A DNA stretch of 64,000 nt from Clostridiales bacterium (GTDB taxonomy: Bacteria; Bacillota; Clostridia; Oscillospirales; Acutalibacteraceae), in contig JAAWNT010000013.1 of assembly GCA_022799115.1 (NCBI GenBank), forward strand, positions 1 through 64,000, given 5' to 3'. Positions 17,912 to 27,805 of this stretch are shown one piece after another (positions within the stretch are counted from its first letter, which is position 1; each line of letters opens with the position of its first letter). The translations under genes and the position numbers were made by a program. The notes below the pieces were generated by a model. It was not told where the DNA came from. It made no database searches and saw only the letters and a list, made by a program, of their open reading frames with translations.

Positions 17912-19207
17912 TCAGCCGCGCAGGGAAACCTGCCTGATCTCGCTGATGCCCAGCACATAGGCGCTGTTGCTGGTATACATTAGGATCTTTCTGGCGTCTG
18001 ATCCAGCGTCATAGTCGCCGGTCTCCTCCCCGCTTGACGAATATGTATAGATCACGCCCGAATCCAGCAGAGCCACCGTTCCTCCACGATAAGACATCGA
18101 CGTCGCTTTATGGCTGGTAGAGAACTCTCCGGACACAGTTCCGTTGTGGTCCAGCAGCGCGATATCGCAGGCCCTTCCGTCGTTGGATTTGGAAAGCGCC
18201 AGCAGCAAAGTATCGCTGGTAATCTCAAAATTCGCCAGGGACCTCTGTTGATACGGGTAGCTTAACGTTTCCTTTGTAGCGGGGTTGACAACGTAGGATT
18301 CCCTATCTCCCACCACCGCAATGTTGCCGTTATCGAGATATCGCACCGCCAGAATGAGGTTATCCTCAAAGATATAATCCGGACTTTCTTTGGCGTCGGG
18401 GCTTTTATAGTCGTCAAAGACGTAAAGCGCAGCGCGCAGCGCCCCCTCAAAGGCAGTCACCCCTACCGCGGCCACCGAGTTTCCCTCCTGATTGATGGTC
18501 ACATCGGTGATATAATAGTCAGAAAAATAATAACGGTACAGATAATCGTCCTGATCCGTGGCCTGGCTGTTTTTTCCATACACCGTGAGCTTGCTGAAAT
18601 ATCCCTTGGATTCGGTGGCAATGACAAAGTTTCCGCTTTGGGAGATATCCCCCGCCAGGATGTTGTTGGTAAGCTCGTCTTTTTTCAATATGGTTTTGGA
18701 GCGGCTTTCAATCTGGAACGCATTGCCTCCCAGATTATAAATAAGGGCCCGGCTGCCAGCCACCCGTAAAATCGGGTTGCTGAAGCTGTGCTGCCGGTTA
18801 GAAAGCTCCTTGGCTGTCTTGTTGAGCACGACAAAAGAGGTATCGCTCACCATCGCCGCATCCTGGTCCATCAACAGAAGATTTTCCTTCGCGATGTCGC
18901 TGCCTGTGATGGGCGTGGGAAAGCCCGGACCAACGCCCATGCCAAGCAGAGAATCCTGAATCCAATCCCCTACTCGGTCCGGGGCCAAATTCCCCCGATT
19001 GATCCACAAAAAAACCGCCAGCCCGCATACCAGCAGGATCAGGAGAACCTTAAAGAGCGGTTTGGGCAGGCTGATCCGCGGGGGATCTTCCTCTTCTTCA
19101 TACGCTTCCAGAGGCTCGTCCTCCAAGCTGAGCGCCCCTCGCTTTTCCAGCGCCTTTTTCCGGGATTTCTTCTCTCTCTCCCAGAATCCCGCTTTTTTCG
19201 GTCCCAT
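17912..19207 (-). CDS. DUF5711-like membrane-anchored beta-propeller protein
   Basis: No enzymatic function is recognised. The 431-residue protein has a charged cytoplasmic N terminus (about 1-48), one membrane helix (LFKVLLILLVCGLAVFLWI, about 51-69) and a large outer domain made of repeating beta-strand blocks such as SQSGNFVIATESKGYFSKLT, suggesting a WD40-like propeller. This matches my memory of the clostridial DUF5711 family. It stands between truA and cvpA as a single gene. A sensor or scaffold role at the envelope is possible but not shown. Confidence 0.75.
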   Translation of the reverse strand: MGPKKAGFWEREKKSRKKALEKRGALSLEDEPLEAYEEEEDPPRISLPKPLFKVLLILLVCGLAVFLWINRGNLAPDRVGDWIQDSLLGMGVGPGFPTPITGSDIAKENLLLMDQDAAMVSDTSFVVLNKTAKELSNRQHSFSNPILRVAGSRALIYNLGGNAFQIESRSKTILKKDELTNNILAGDISQSGNFVIATESKGYFSKLTVYGKNSQATDQDDYLYRYYFSDYYITDVTINQEGNSVAAVGVTAFEGALRAALYVFDDYKSPDAKESPDYIFEDNLILAVRYLDNGNIAVVGDRESYVVNPATKETLSYPYQQRSLANFEITSDTLLLALSKSNDGRACDIALLDHNGTVSGEFSTSHKATSMSYRGGTVALLDSGVIYTYSSSGEETGDYDAGSDARKILMYTSNSAYVLGISEIRQVSLRG

Positions 19208-19346
19208 TGTATCATTCCTTTCTCACTGACCGGGAGTAACCCATGCCATCCGTTTCCTGCCGGTTGCAGGTATCCATCTTCCTGTCCAATTCTTTGGGGT
19301 ATAAAAGGCCGTACCGCCTTTGTGTATAAACGCCGTGTTCTTTCGT

Positions 19347-20171
19347 TTAAACGGACGCGTCCGCTTCACGGGTAAGCGATGCAGGGACGCTCAGGATAGC
19401 GGCCCCTTCGCTTTCAGGCGTTCCCAACGGCTCCTGATAAAACACTTTGTTTAAATATAAGCCGCAGGCCTGTGCGGTTGGCCCCGCTTTGGCCCGGTCT
19501 TTGGCCTCCAGAATGGCCGGAATGGCGTCGGGCAAAAATTTCCCCTGAGCAATACGCAACAGGGTCCCCACCATAATCCGGACCATATTGTACAAAAAGC
19601 CGTCCGCCTCTACAGTCATAGTAACCAATGCACCCTCCCGCTGAACGGCAAACCGCTTGACGGTACGCGTCAGATCACCCCGCTCCCTTCGGTCAAGGGT
19701 GCAAAACGAGGTAAAATCATGCCGGCCCACATAGTCCTGGGCGCTTTGGTGGAGCAGCTCCACCGGAAGCGGATACCAATAATGAAAGGCATACCCATCC
19801 AAAAAGGGATTTCGCACAGGATGGTTCCAGATCTTATAGATATATTCCTTTCCCACACAGGAATAGCGGGCGTGAAAGTCCATAGGCGCCTCCCGGCAGC
19901 CCAACACCGCCATATCCTTTGGTAAAAATCGGTTGAGAGCCGCCAGCAGACGTTCACAGGGGATGGTGCGCCGGGTTTTTACACTGATGCAGTACATGTT
20001 GGCATGCACCCCGGAATCAGTGCGGCTGCATCCCTTGATATCCGCCGTTTCTCCAATCACCTGATAAAGCGCTTCCTGAAAGACCTGCTGTACCGCCAAG
20101 GCATTTTCCTGGATCTGCCAGCCGTGGTAGCGGCGGCCGTCATAGGATATGGTAATAAGGAGATTTCTCAT
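19347..20171 (-). CDS. truA: tRNA pseudouridine synthase A
   Basis: Converts uridines 38-40 of the tRNA anticodon stem to pseudouridine. The catalytic Asp is D52 in CSRTDSGVHA. I start at the ATG at 20171, which overlaps the ecfT stop as ATGA and begins the family's usual RNLLITISYDGRRYHGWQ; longer in-frame starts lie inside ecfT. About 274 residues, normal length. It ends the ecfA1-ecfA2-ecfT-truA operon, an arrangement common in Bacillota. Confidence 0.95.
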   Translation of the reverse strand: MRNLLITISYDGRRYHGWQIQENALAVQQVFQEALYQVIGETADIKGCSRTDSGVHANMYCISVKTRRTIPCERLLAALNRFLPKDMAVLGCREAPMDFHARYSCVGKEYIYKIWNHPVRNPFLDGYAFHYWYPLPVELLHQSAQDYVGRHDFTSFCTLDRRERGDLTRTVKRFAVQREGALVTMTVEADGFLYNMVRIMVGTLLRIAQGKFLPDAIPAILEAKDRAKAGPTAQACGLYLNKVFYQEPLGTPESEGAAILSVPASLTREADASV

Positions 20172-20986
20172 CGGATGGTCGCTGGTAACAATAGATTGCA
20201 TACAATCACTCCTGCCAAGATCAATGCGGAAAAGCCGATCACCCAAGCGTCCAGCGTTCCCATATGCATGCTGGACATACGGGTTCTTCCCTCGCCGCCC
20301 CGGTAACAGCGGCATTCCATGGCCATAGCCAGATCTCCGGCCCTCCGGAAGGAGGACACAAACAGCGGGATCAAAATAGGAAGCAACGCCTTCACCCGCT
20401 GCATCAGACCGCCGCTTTCCATATCGGCGCCACGGGCCTTTTGCGCGCTCATGATCTTATCCGTCTCCTCCAAAAGAGTGGGCACAAAACGCAGGGCGAT
20501 GGTCATCATCATGGCGATCTCATGAACTTTAATGTGAAAGATTGTCAACGGCTTCATCAGCCGCTCCAGCGCGTCGGTAAGATCGGTGGGCGAGGTGGTA
20601 AAGGTGAGCACCGAGCTTGCCAAAATCAAAGTGGCGATCCGCACCGCCACAAAAATGCAGTTGTTGATGCCGGCCTGCGTGATATTCATAAAGCCGAATA
20701 GGGTAACCAACGGCTCTCCCTGTCCGTAAAAGAGATTAAGCAAAGAGGTAAACAGCACGATAAATAAAATCATCTTCAGGCTTTTGAGGTACATTTTGAC
20801 GGGCACCCCGGAGATCCCCATAATGAAAAGCACCGAGGCGGTGGTGAGCAGCAAAGCCGCAAAGTTTGCGCCCACAAAGATGAGTACGATATACAGCAGC
20901 AACAGCACGATCTTTACCCGGGCGTCCATCCGGTGAAGTACGGAGCGTCCTGGAAAATATTGTCCCAAAGCAATGTCTCTAACCAC
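20168..20986 (-). CDS. ecfT: ECF transporter transmembrane subunit EcfT
   Basis: Shared membrane subunit (272 aa) of group-II energy-coupling factor vitamin transporters. Several hydrophobic helices (about 25-60, 70-90, 105-125, 245-265) surround the coupling helices, whose signatures are seen in SAQKARGADMESGG and the related ECRCYRGGEGRTRM. It overlaps ecfA2 by 8 bases and truA by 4. It would serve any S component in the genome, including RibU at 51 kb. Confidence 0.94.
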   Translation of the reverse strand: MVRDIALGQYFPGRSVLHRMDARVKIVLLLLYIVLIFVGANFAALLLTTASVLFIMGISGVPVKMYLKSLKMILFIVLFTSLLNLFYGQGEPLVTLFGFMNITQAGINNCIFVAVRIATLILASSVLTFTTSPTDLTDALERLMKPLTIFHIKVHEIAMMMTIALRFVPTLLEETDKIMSAQKARGADMESGGLMQRVKALLPILIPLFVSSFRRAGDLAMAMECRCYRGGEGRTRMSSMHMGTLDAWVIGFSALILAGVIVCNLLLPATIR

Positions 20987-21848
20987 GGTTTCCCTCCTCT
21001 TTTCCCATCAATTTCATCAATTCCCGCAGTCCCTGTTCCACGGTCAGCACACCGGAGGCCACGGGGAATCCCTTTTCTTGCAGGCGCTGCATAATCTCGG
21101 TGATCTGAGGAACTCTGAGGCCCATTTCCTGAAGCTCCCGCCCTCTGGCGAACACCGCGTGAGTCGGTTCCATCATGGAAACCTGAGCGTCGTTCATCAC
21201 CAGCACCCGGTCGGCAATCCGGGCGATATCCTCCATGCTGTGAGAGACAAGCAATACGGTGTTTTTTCTCTGCTTGTGATAGTTCATAATTTGGGACAAC
21301 AGCACATCACGGCCACGGGGATCGAGGCCCGCAGTGGGCTCGTCAAGGATCAACACGTCGGGATCCATGGCGATCACTCCCGCAATCGCGACCCTACGTT
21401 TCTCTCCGCCGGACAGCTCAAAGGGAGATTTATCCAACAGTTCTTTCTTCAGTCCCGCAAAGGCAGCGGCCGATTCCACCCTTTGCTTCACTTCCTCCTC
21501 GCCGAGTCCCATGTTTTTGGGACCAAACGCAATGTCGCGGGCCACGGTTTCTTCAAAAAGCTGATGCTCCGGATACTGAAACACCATTCCCACCTGAAAG
21601 CGGACGTCTCGGATTTTTTTGGGTTCCTTCCAAATATCCCTGCCGTGCAGAAGCACCTGCCCGGAGGTAGGCCGCAGCAGGCCGTTGAGCATTTGAACCA
21701 GGGTGGATTTTCCAGAGCCGGTATGCCCAATTACCCCGATGAATTCCCCCTTCTCAATGGAAAGATCAATATGGTTCACCGCCGTTTTCTCAAAAGGCGT
21801 GCCCAAGCCGTAAATATAGCTGAGTTGTTTTACTTCTATGATCGGCAT
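20979..21848 (-). CDS. ecfA2: ECF transporter ATPase EcfA2
   Basis: ABC ATPase (289 aa) with Walker A GHTGSGKST (41-49), Q-loop VFQYPEHQLFEETV, signature SPFELSGGEKRRVAIAG, Walker B VLILDEPTAGLD and switch His in LVSHSME. The PEHQLFEE form of the Q-loop and the long C-terminal domain are typical of EcfA subunits. As second gene after ecfA1 it is EcfA2 (older name CbiO). It pairs with EcfA1 to power vitamin uptake. Confidence 0.94.
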   Translation of the reverse strand: MPIIEVKQLSYIYGLGTPFEKTAVNHIDLSIEKGEFIGVIGHTGSGKSTLVQMLNGLLRPTSGQVLLHGRDIWKEPKKIRDVRFQVGMVFQYPEHQLFEETVARDIAFGPKNMGLGEEEVKQRVESAAAFAGLKKELLDKSPFELSGGEKRRVAIAGVIAMDPDVLILDEPTAGLDPRGRDVLLSQIMNYHKQRKNTVLLVSHSMEDIARIADRVLVMNDAQVSMMEPTHAVFARGRELQEMGLRVPQITEIMQRLQEKGFPVASGVLTVEQGLRELMKLMGKEEGNRG

Positions 21849-21983
21849 GTTTCTGAGATCATCCTTTCTCTGTAGCTGGGACTTTTATCCGGTCAAACGC
21901 TGTTTTCAAAGAACGCAGCCAATCGTGCCGGAGGCACTCCTAAAAATAAAAATCCCGTTTGAAAGAAAGAGCGCGTGCTTCTT

Positions 21984-22838
21984 TCATATTTCCGCCTTTA
22001 AAAGCTGCTCCAGCGCGGCGACGCATTCATCTTCATCCAAAATCCCATCGGGAAGCTGGTAGCCGCAGGATTTGAGGCGGTAGATCAATTCCGTGGCCTG
22101 GGGCACATCCAGTTGGTGGGTCTTAAGCAGCTCCACCTGGGAAAAGACCTCCCGGGGATTGCCCTCGGTAAGAATTCGTCCATTGTCCATCACCACTACC
22201 CGGTCGGCGCCTACCGCCTCGTCCATATAGTGGGTAATCAGCACGATGGTGATCCCCTTTTCCCGATTGAGCTTGTGGATGGTGGATAACACCTCGGTGC
22301 GTCCTCTAGGATCCAGCATGGCGGTGGGCTCGTCCAGCACAATGCATTTCGGCTGCATGGCGATGATGCCCGCGATGGCAATGCGCTGCTTCTGCCCTCC
22401 CGACAGCTTGTACGGAGCGTGGCGGCGGTATTCGTACATCTCCACCGCTTTTAACGCGTCGTCCACCCGGCGGCGGATCTCCTCGGGGGGCACTCCCAGA
22501 TTTTCCGGGCCAAAGGCAACGTCTTCTTCAACAATGCTGGCCACCAGCTGATTATCGGGATTCTGTAGCACAAGTCCCACCCGACGGCGAATCTCATATT
22601 TGGCCTTTTCATCCAGGGTGTCCATCCCATCCACCAGCACATGGCCTCCCGAGGGCAGCAGCATGGTGTTGAAATGCTTGGCCAGGGTAGATTTTCCCGA
22701 TCCATTGTGACCCAGCAGGGCTAAAAACTCCCCCTGCCTGACCTGTAAGTCTACCTGGGACAGCACTTCTTTGCTCTGCTCCTCCTCATCCGTTTGGTAT
22801 TGAAAACTGACATGATCCGCATGGATAAACAGGCTCAT
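21984..22838 (-). CDS. ecfA1: ECF transporter ATPase EcfA1
   Basis: ABC ATPase (284 aa) with Walker [10 protein letters not shown] (43-51), Q-loop [20 protein letters not shown], signature [15 protein letters not shown], Walker [13 protein letters not shown] and switch His in LITHYMDE. The PDNQ Q-loop is the usual EcfA1 form. A 135-base spacer separates it from ecfA2, longer than the other junctions of the operon, with no gene visible in it. Confidence 0.94.
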   Translation of the reverse strand: MSLFIHADHVSFQYQTDEEEQSKEVLSQVDLQVRQGEFLALLGHNGSGKSTLAKHFNTMLLPSGGHVLVDGMDTLDEKAKYEIRRRVGLVLQNPDNQLVASIVEEDVAFGPENLGVPPEEIRRRVDDALKAVEMYEYRRHAPYKLSGGQKQRIAIAGIIAMQPKCIVLDEPTAMLDPRGRTEVLSTIHKLNREKGITIVLITHYMDEAVGADRVVVMDNGRILTEGNPREVFSQVELLKTHQLDVPQATELIYRLKSCGYQLPDGILDEDECVAALEQLLKAEI

Positions 22839-23370
22839 GGCGACTCTCCTTTCACTATGAATTACAACGTCCTTGAACGACGGTTAATAAACGAAACGCA
22901 GCTTCCAGCTGTACTACGCCCTTTTTCCGCAGATTTCGCGGACAAGACAAAGAGTCTTTGCCACGATGAATAAGACGGCATTCCTCGTAGGTTTCAATAC
23001 TCCCTATTGTTAGAACCAGCAAGGACGCCGCAGCATGATTCCAAAAATCAAGCCAAACCCATTGCAATGAGCAATAAGATAACAATACATGCTAGGGCGA
23101 TTAGAACCCATACCCTCTGGTAAAACGTTTTTTCTGCATAGTCCCAACGCTCCCGCCAGCGCTTCTACAACAATTTTATCCAACCCGGCGGGTATATCCA
23201 TAATACATTCGATAATCATAGCGTATCCCCTGAAAACGGATTGGCGTTTTTCTCCCACAGATAAACCGGCGGGCGGATATCCGCTGTTCCATTCTGGGCC
23301 GTTGTTTGATTCGTATGCTGTTGATGGGAACGTACATGGCTATGAAATTTTTTACGCTTCTGGATTTCGT
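22839..23370. other. Intergenic stretch upstream of ecfA1
   Basis: About 530 bases without a gene I can support. On the minus strand around 23040-23140 one frame encodes a very hydrophobic run (VWVLIALACIVILLLIAMGLA) that has no start codon of its own; a short MQKKRFTRG start lies in another frame just before it. This could be a small membrane-protein gene broken by a frameshift, or chance. No clear promoter or riboswitch was recognised. Confidence 0.4.
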
Positions 23371-23586
23371 TTAATCAAACCGCACCACGTCCAGCAGACC
23401 GGAAAACAAATGCTCAAGCAGGGCAAGAATTCCTAGAATCGCCGCAAACAGCAACAGAATCAACAGCACAATCAGAATCCATTTGAACACCTTTCCAATT
23501 CGTCTGGAAACGTGCAGCTTTTCAACCAAAAACTCCGCGAAAAGCTCCAGCACGGTTTCAATGAAAAATTCAACCAGACATCCCAT
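23371..23586 (-). CDS. Small membrane protein of unknown function
   Basis: A 71-residue protein with an amphipathic N-terminal helix (CLVEFFIETVLELFAEFLVE), a basic stretch (KLHVSRRIGKVFK) and one strong membrane helix (WILIVLLILLLFAAILGILAL). An AAGGGG motif lies 9 bases before the ATG. I do not recognise a family. The amphipathic helix plus single helix is a layout seen in small membrane regulators, but no function can be assigned. It lies 73 bases after the RlmI-like gene on the same strand. Confidence 0.55.
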   Translation of the reverse strand: MGCLVEFFIETVLELFAEFLVEKLHVSRRIGKVFKWILIVLLILLLFAAILGILALLEHLFSGLLDVVRFD

Positions 23587-23659
23587 CGGATTCAGCCCCT
23601 TCTATCCGTTGTTAGGCCACAGGACCCTTGCTTTTGCCTCTCGCTTTGAACGCTGTTTT

Positions 23660-24526
23660 TTAAGGGGTCTGTTGCCAGATGGCCGTGCTCCCGCAGGGCA
23701 GCACCAGCCCGGTGGAGGTCACCGGCAAACCGATTTCGTCGGCGGATACGCTGCCTCCCCGTCTGGTTTGCAGCACAGTCCCCAGCAGATATTGCATCAC
23801 CGAGGGAGACAATCCCGTGGTGTAGGAATTGAGAAGGAAAAACAACGCGTTGTCGGAAAGAATGGCGGCGCACTGCTGCACCAGCGAAAAAAGCTGCTCC
23901 TCCAACTTCCAAACCTCGCCTCCCGGCCCTCTTCCATAGGAGGGAGGATCCATGATAATGCCGTCGTAGGTGTTTCCCCTGCGCTGTTCTCTTTGCACAA
24001 ACTTAATGCAGTCGTCCACCAGCCAGCGGATAGGCTTGTCCTTCACCCCGGAGGCAACAGCGTTTTCTCGCGCCCAAGCCACCATGCCCTTGGAGGCGTC
24101 CACATGACACACCTGCGCTCCGGCTTTGGCGCAAGCCAGAGTAGCTCCCCCGGTATAAGCAAACAGGTTGAGCACCTTGACGGGCCGGCCGGCATTTCTG
24201 ATTAATTCCATGGTAAAATCCCAATTGACCGCCTGCTCGGGAAAAACGCCGGTATGTTTAAATCCCATAGTCTTTAGCTGAAAGGAGAGGTCCTGATAGC
24301 GTATGTTCCAAAACGGGGGAACCTTCTTCCATTCCTCCCATGCGCCCCCTCCGGTGCTGGAGCGGCGGTAACGGGCGTGCGCCTTTCGCCACAAAGGATG
24401 TTGCTTGGGGGTATTCCATATAATCTGTGGATCAGGGCGGATCAAAATGAGATCGCCCCACCGCTCCAGACGCTCTCCCGAGGAGGTGTCCAGCAATTCA
24501 TAGTCCTTCCAATTCGCCGTTCTCAA
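23660..24526 (-). CDS. RlmI-like class I SAM-dependent methyltransferase
   Basis: A 288-residue Rossmann-fold methyltransferase of the COG1092 type. Motif I is NLFAYTGGATLACAKAGA, the acidic ribose-binding region CHVDASKGMVAWARENA and motif IV DPPSYGRGPGG, as in RlmI/RlmK enzymes that methylate 23S rRNA cytosine or guanine. It lacks the N-terminal PUA domain of E. coli RlmI and is shorter, so the target base is uncertain. It has its own promoter. Confidence 0.85.
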   Translation of the reverse strand: MRTANWKDYELLDTSSGERLERWGDLILIRPDPQIIWNTPKQHPLWRKAHARYRRSSTGGGAWEEWKKVPPFWNIRYQDLSFQLKTMGFKHTGVFPEQAVNWDFTMELIRNAGRPVKVLNLFAYTGGATLACAKAGAQVCHVDASKGMVAWARENAVASGVKDKPIRWLVDDCIKFVQREQRRGNTYDGIIMDPPSYGRGPGGEVWKLEEQLFSLVQQCAAILSDNALFFLLNSYTTGLSPSVMQYLLGTVLQTRRGGSVSADEIGLPVTSTGLVLPCGSTAIWQQTP

Positions 24527-24549
24527 ACCGATTCCTCAATCCTTTATCT

Positions 24550-24579
24550 ATTATAGTACCCAGCGGGTAATCTGGGGAA
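24550..24579 (-). promoter_or_regulatory. Promoter of the RlmI-like gene
   Basis: TTCCCC (24574-24579), an 18-base spacer and TATAAT (24550-24555) on the minus strand, 24 bases before the coding start. Confidence 0.5.
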
Positions 24580-24605
24580 GAAACAGGGCGGAAGGGATTC
24601 CGCCC
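24580..24605 (-). terminator. glmM terminator
   Basis: GGGCGGAA / TTCCGCCC with a 4-base loop, followed on the minus strand by TGTTTCTTCC, shortly after the glmM stop. Confidence 0.65.
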
Positions 24606-24621
24606 CGCGTTTTCCAATACG

Positions 24622-25974
24622 TCAGCCCAAACGTTCCTTGACCAGATCCGCCAGACTGTTTGCAATGACGTTGATTTGCTCTTGATTCTCGCCTTCTACC
24701 ATCACCCGAATCAGCGGTTCCGTGCCCGACACCCGGACAATCACCCGACCCGTTTTGCCCAATTGCTCTTTTGCCTTTTCTACCGCCGTCTTTACAGCGC
24801 CGTCGGTGTAAAAGCGAAGTTTGCCTTCATTGCTCACCGTAACATTGACCATCACCTGGGGATAACGGGTCATCAGAGTGGCCAGGCTGGAAAGCTTCGC
24901 CTGTCTGCGTTTCAATATGGAAAGCAGCTGCGCCGCCGTCAGTTGGCCGTCGCCGGTGGTTGCAAAGTCCAGAAAGATGATGTGTCCCGATTGCTCTCCG
25001 CCGAAGTTGTATTCCTCCAGCAGCATTTCTTCCAGAACATAGCGGTCCCCCACCTTGGTGGATACAAACCGCATGCCGTTTTCCTCACAAAACCGATTGA
25101 ATCCCATATTGGTCATAATGGTTCCCACCGCTGTATTTTTAGAGAGCTTGCCTCGGGATTTCATATCCGCCGCGATAATGGCCATAATGTAGTCGCCATC
25201 TACAAAATTTCCCTTGTCGTCTACGGCGAGAAAACGGTCGGCATCCCCGTCAAAGGCTACGCCCGCATCAATATCGTCGTGTTCCTTCACATATTCCATC
25301 AAAGACTCCATATGGGTGGAGCCGCAGCCGTCGTTGATATTCACACCGTCCGGCTGGTCGGCCATCATGTGAACGATGGCGCCCAGTTCGGTAAACAGCT
25401 TTTCTGCGGTGCGGGAAGCGGAACCGTTTGCGCAGTCAACGGCAATGTTCATCCCATCAAGAGCAAACGGCACCGTGCGCTTGATGTGGTCCACATAGTC
25501 CTTCACCGCGCTGTCCGCCACGCTCACCCGGCCCACGCCGCTGCCGGTGGGCCATTCGGGGGTTTGGGCATGATCCAGAACAATGGCTTCAATCTGTTCC
25601 TCCAGCGCGTCGGGCAGCTTATATCCATCTCCGCTGAAAATCTTGATTCCGTTGAACTCGCAGGGATTATGGGAAGCTGAAATCATGATGCCCGCATCGG
25701 CCTTATACTTTCCAACCAGAAACGCCACTGCTGGGGTGGGAACCACACCCAAGCTTATCACGTCCGCTCCCACCGAGCACAGACCCGCGGTAAGCGCGCC
25801 GTCCAGCATATCGGAGGAAATTCGGGTATCCTTCCCGATCAAAATGCGGGGATGGCGGTGCGCGTTATCCGTAAGCACCATGGCGGCCGCCCGCCCAATG
25901 TTCATCGCCAGCTCGCAGGTAAGCTCGGTATTCGCTATTCCCCGGGCACCGTCTGTTCCAAAAAGTCTTCCCAT
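24622..25974 (-). CDS. glmM: Phosphoglucosamine mutase
   Basis: Interconverts glucosamine-6-phosphate and glucosamine-1-phosphate for peptidoglycan precursor synthesis. The start is the ATG at 25974 (AGGAG 8 bases upstream), which begins the family's GRLFGTDGARGIAN. The phosphoserine loop is ISASHNP (S101), the magnesium loop DGDADR and the sugar loop GGEQSGH. About 450 residues, normal. A longer frame extends upstream but has no matching ribosome site. Confidence 0.96.
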   Translation of the reverse strand: MGRLFGTDGARGIANTELTCELAMNIGRAAAMVLTDNAHRHPRILIGKDTRISSDMLDGALTAGLCSVGADVISLGVVPTPAVAFLVGKYKADAGIMISASHNPCEFNGIKIFSGDGYKLPDALEEQIEAIVLDHAQTPEWPTGSGVGRVSVADSAVKDYVDHIKRTVPFALDGMNIAVDCANGSASRTAEKLFTELGAIVHMMADQPDGVNINDGCGSTHMESLMEYVKEHDDIDAGVAFDGDADRFLAVDDKGNFVDGDYIMAIIAADMKSRGKLSKNTAVGTIMTNMGFNRFCEENGMRFVSTKVGDRYVLEEMLLEEYNFGGEQSGHIIFLDFATTGDGQLTAAQLLSILKRRQAKLSSLATLMTRYPQVMVNVTVSNEGKLRFYTDGAVKTAVEKAKEQLGKTGRVIVRVSGTEPLIRVMVEGENQEQINVIANSLADLVKERLG

Positions 25975-26149
25975 CACGATCACTCCTGTATCATATTTCC
26001 CAGCGAAAACGCCGGGTTTGAAACCGGTCGACATTGGTAGGTCTTTGATTCGGATATGCAACGATCCTTTGCTGTATGCGTTCCACCGGTTATGTATACC
26101 AAATCGTTTTCCACCAAATCCCAATGTATTGTGGAAAAACAGTTCACTC

Positions 26150-27193
26150 TCAAAACAACTTTTGCTGGGCCGCCTCCATCCCAGGCGGGGTCAGCCCTAA
26201 ATGCAGATAAGCCGCGTGAGTGGCGCAGCGTCCCCGGGGCGTCCGGTTAAGAAATCCAATCTGCATCAAATAAGGCTCATAAACATCCTCAATGGTGACG
26301 GCCTCCTCCCCAATGGCGGCAGCCAGGGTTTCCAAACCAACCGGACCGCCTTTGTAATAGCGGATCAGGGTATCCAGCATGCGCCGGTCGTTGGCGTCCA
26401 GCCCCAACTCGTCGATTTCCAACCGGTCCAACGCGGTTTTGGCCGTCTCATAGGTGATTAGCCCGTCGCTGATTACCTGAGCAAAATCTCTCACCCGCTT
26501 GAGCAGACGGTTGGCGATACGCGGCGTTCCCCGGGATCGGGAGGCGATTTCCAGCGCCCCCTCCTGGTCCACGGGAATATTCAAGATAGAGGCGCTGCGC
26601 CGCACGATGGTGGCGAGCTCCTCCGGCGTATACATTTCCAGACGCAGCACTACGCCAAACCGATCCCTCAGCGGCGCGGTAAGCTGTCCGGCCCTGGTGG
26701 TAGCGCCCACAAGGGTAAACCGAGGCAGCGGAAGATGGTAAGAAGCCGCCATCTGTCCCTTGCCCGTGATAATGTCAATGGCAAAATCCTCCATAGCCGG
26801 GTATAAAATTTCCTCCACGCTCCGGGAGAGGCGGTGGATTTCATCAATAAACAGTACGTCGCCGGTATTCAGATTGGTAAGCAATGCAGCCAAATCTCCC
26901 GGCTTTTCAATGGCAGGACCGGAGGTAATGCGGATATTCACGTTCAGCTCATTGGCGATAATACCCGCCAACGTGGTTTTGCCCAGTCCCGGCGGGCCAT
27001 ACAGCAGCACATGGTCCAGCGACTCCTTGCGCAGTTTGGCCGCTTCAATGAATACCGACAGGTTTTCTTTTACCTTCTCCTGACCGATGTATTCCGAAAG
27101 CACTTTGGGACGAAGAGGATTTTCCAGTTCGGTGTCCTCGGGAATTCCCTCCGGGTCTACGATTCGGTTTTCCAGGTCAAACTCAAAATCCAC
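26150..27193 (-). CDS. ruvB: Holliday junction branch migration ATPase RuvB
   Basis: AAA+ motor (347 aa) that drives branch migration with RuvA. Walker A GPPGLGKT is at 66-73, Walker B is [11 protein letters not shown], sensor 1 GATTRAG and the C-terminal winged helix carries [10 protein letters not shown]. It ends the ruvC-ruvA-ruvB unit, starting 3 bases after the ruvA stop. Complete. Confidence 0.97.
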   Translation of the reverse strand: MDFEFDLENRIVDPEGIPEDTELENPLRPKVLSEYIGQEKVKENLSVFIEAAKLRKESLDHVLLYGPPGLGKTTLAGIIANELNVNIRITSGPAIEKPGDLAALLTNLNTGDVLFIDEIHRLSRSVEEILYPAMEDFAIDIITGKGQMAASYHLPLPRFTLVGATTRAGQLTAPLRDRFGVVLRLEMYTPEELATIVRRSASILNIPVDQEGALEIASRSRGTPRIANRLLKRVRDFAQVISDGLITYETAKTALDRLEIDELGLDANDRRMLDTLIRYYKGGPVGLETLAAAIGEEAVTIEDVYEPYLMQIGFLNRTPRGRCATHAAYLHLGLTPPGMEAAQQKLF

Positions 27194-27196
27194 CGC

Positions 27197-27799
27197 TTAA
27201 AACCTCCCTGCCATAGCCTTGAGGGACAGACGGATAAGCTCCTCCACCGGCAGCGAGCTATCCAGCTTTGCCACAACCGGCGCCACGTCGGAGGGGGTGT
27301 ATCCCAATACCGACAAGGCGTTGATGGCCTCCGACACATTGCCCGCGGCGGACGCCACCCCCACAACCTGAGAAACCGCGGCGCCGTTGCCGGACATCCC
27401 TTTTAATTTATCCTTTAACTCCAATATGATTCTCTGGGCCAATTTATTCCCCACACCGGCCGCCCGAGTGAGTGTTTTGCTGTCGCCCGATGCGATGGCC
27501 AGGGCCACCTGCTCGCTTTGAAGTTCGGACAGAATGGCCAATCCCACCTTGGGTCCCACCCCGGTTACCGAAGTGAGCATCTTAAAACAGTTCAACTCCC
27601 CCTGGGTGGCGAAGCCAAACAGATCCACAGCGTCTTCCCGCACGTTCATGTGGGTATAAAGCAAGGTCTGGGATCCCAACGGGGGCAGCGCGCGCTGGGT
27701 GCTCATGGTGGTCAGGCACTTAAACCCCATCCCCGCGCACTCGATCACGGCAACGCCGGGTTCCGTATGGATCAAATTCCCTTTCAGGCTATAAAACAT
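27197..27799 (-). CDS. ruvA: Holliday junction DNA-binding protein RuvA
   Basis: A 200-residue protein with the N-terminal OB fold (MFYSLKGNLIHTEPGVAVIE), two helix-hairpin-helix motifs (around TSVTGVGPKVGLAILS and RAAGVGNKLAQRIILELKDK) and a C-terminal RuvB-binding domain (YTPSDVAPVVAKLD). It forms the tetramer that holds the four-way junction. It sits 6 bases after ruvC. Confidence 0.96.
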   Translation of the reverse strand: MFYSLKGNLIHTEPGVAVIECAGMGFKCLTTMSTQRALPPLGSQTLLYTHMNVREDAVDLFGFATQGELNCFKMLTSVTGVGPKVGLAILSELQSEQVALAIASGDSKTLTRAAGVGNKLAQRIILELKDKLKGMSGNGAAVSQVVGVASAAGNVSEAINALSVLGYTPSDVAPVVAKLDSSLPVEELIRLSLKAMAGRF

Positions 27800-27805
27800 A
27801 TATCG

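Noticed and set aside
18788-19375. A 195-codon plus-strand frame opposite the DUF5711-like gene
   Set aside because: Antisense of a better-supported gene with normal ends and terminator.
20973-21875. A 300-codon plus-strand frame opposite ecfA2
   Set aside because: Mirror of ecfA2 and without protein-like features.
24676-25680. A 334-codon plus-strand frame opposite glmM
   Set aside because: Mirror of a clear glmM; no domain or ribosome site.
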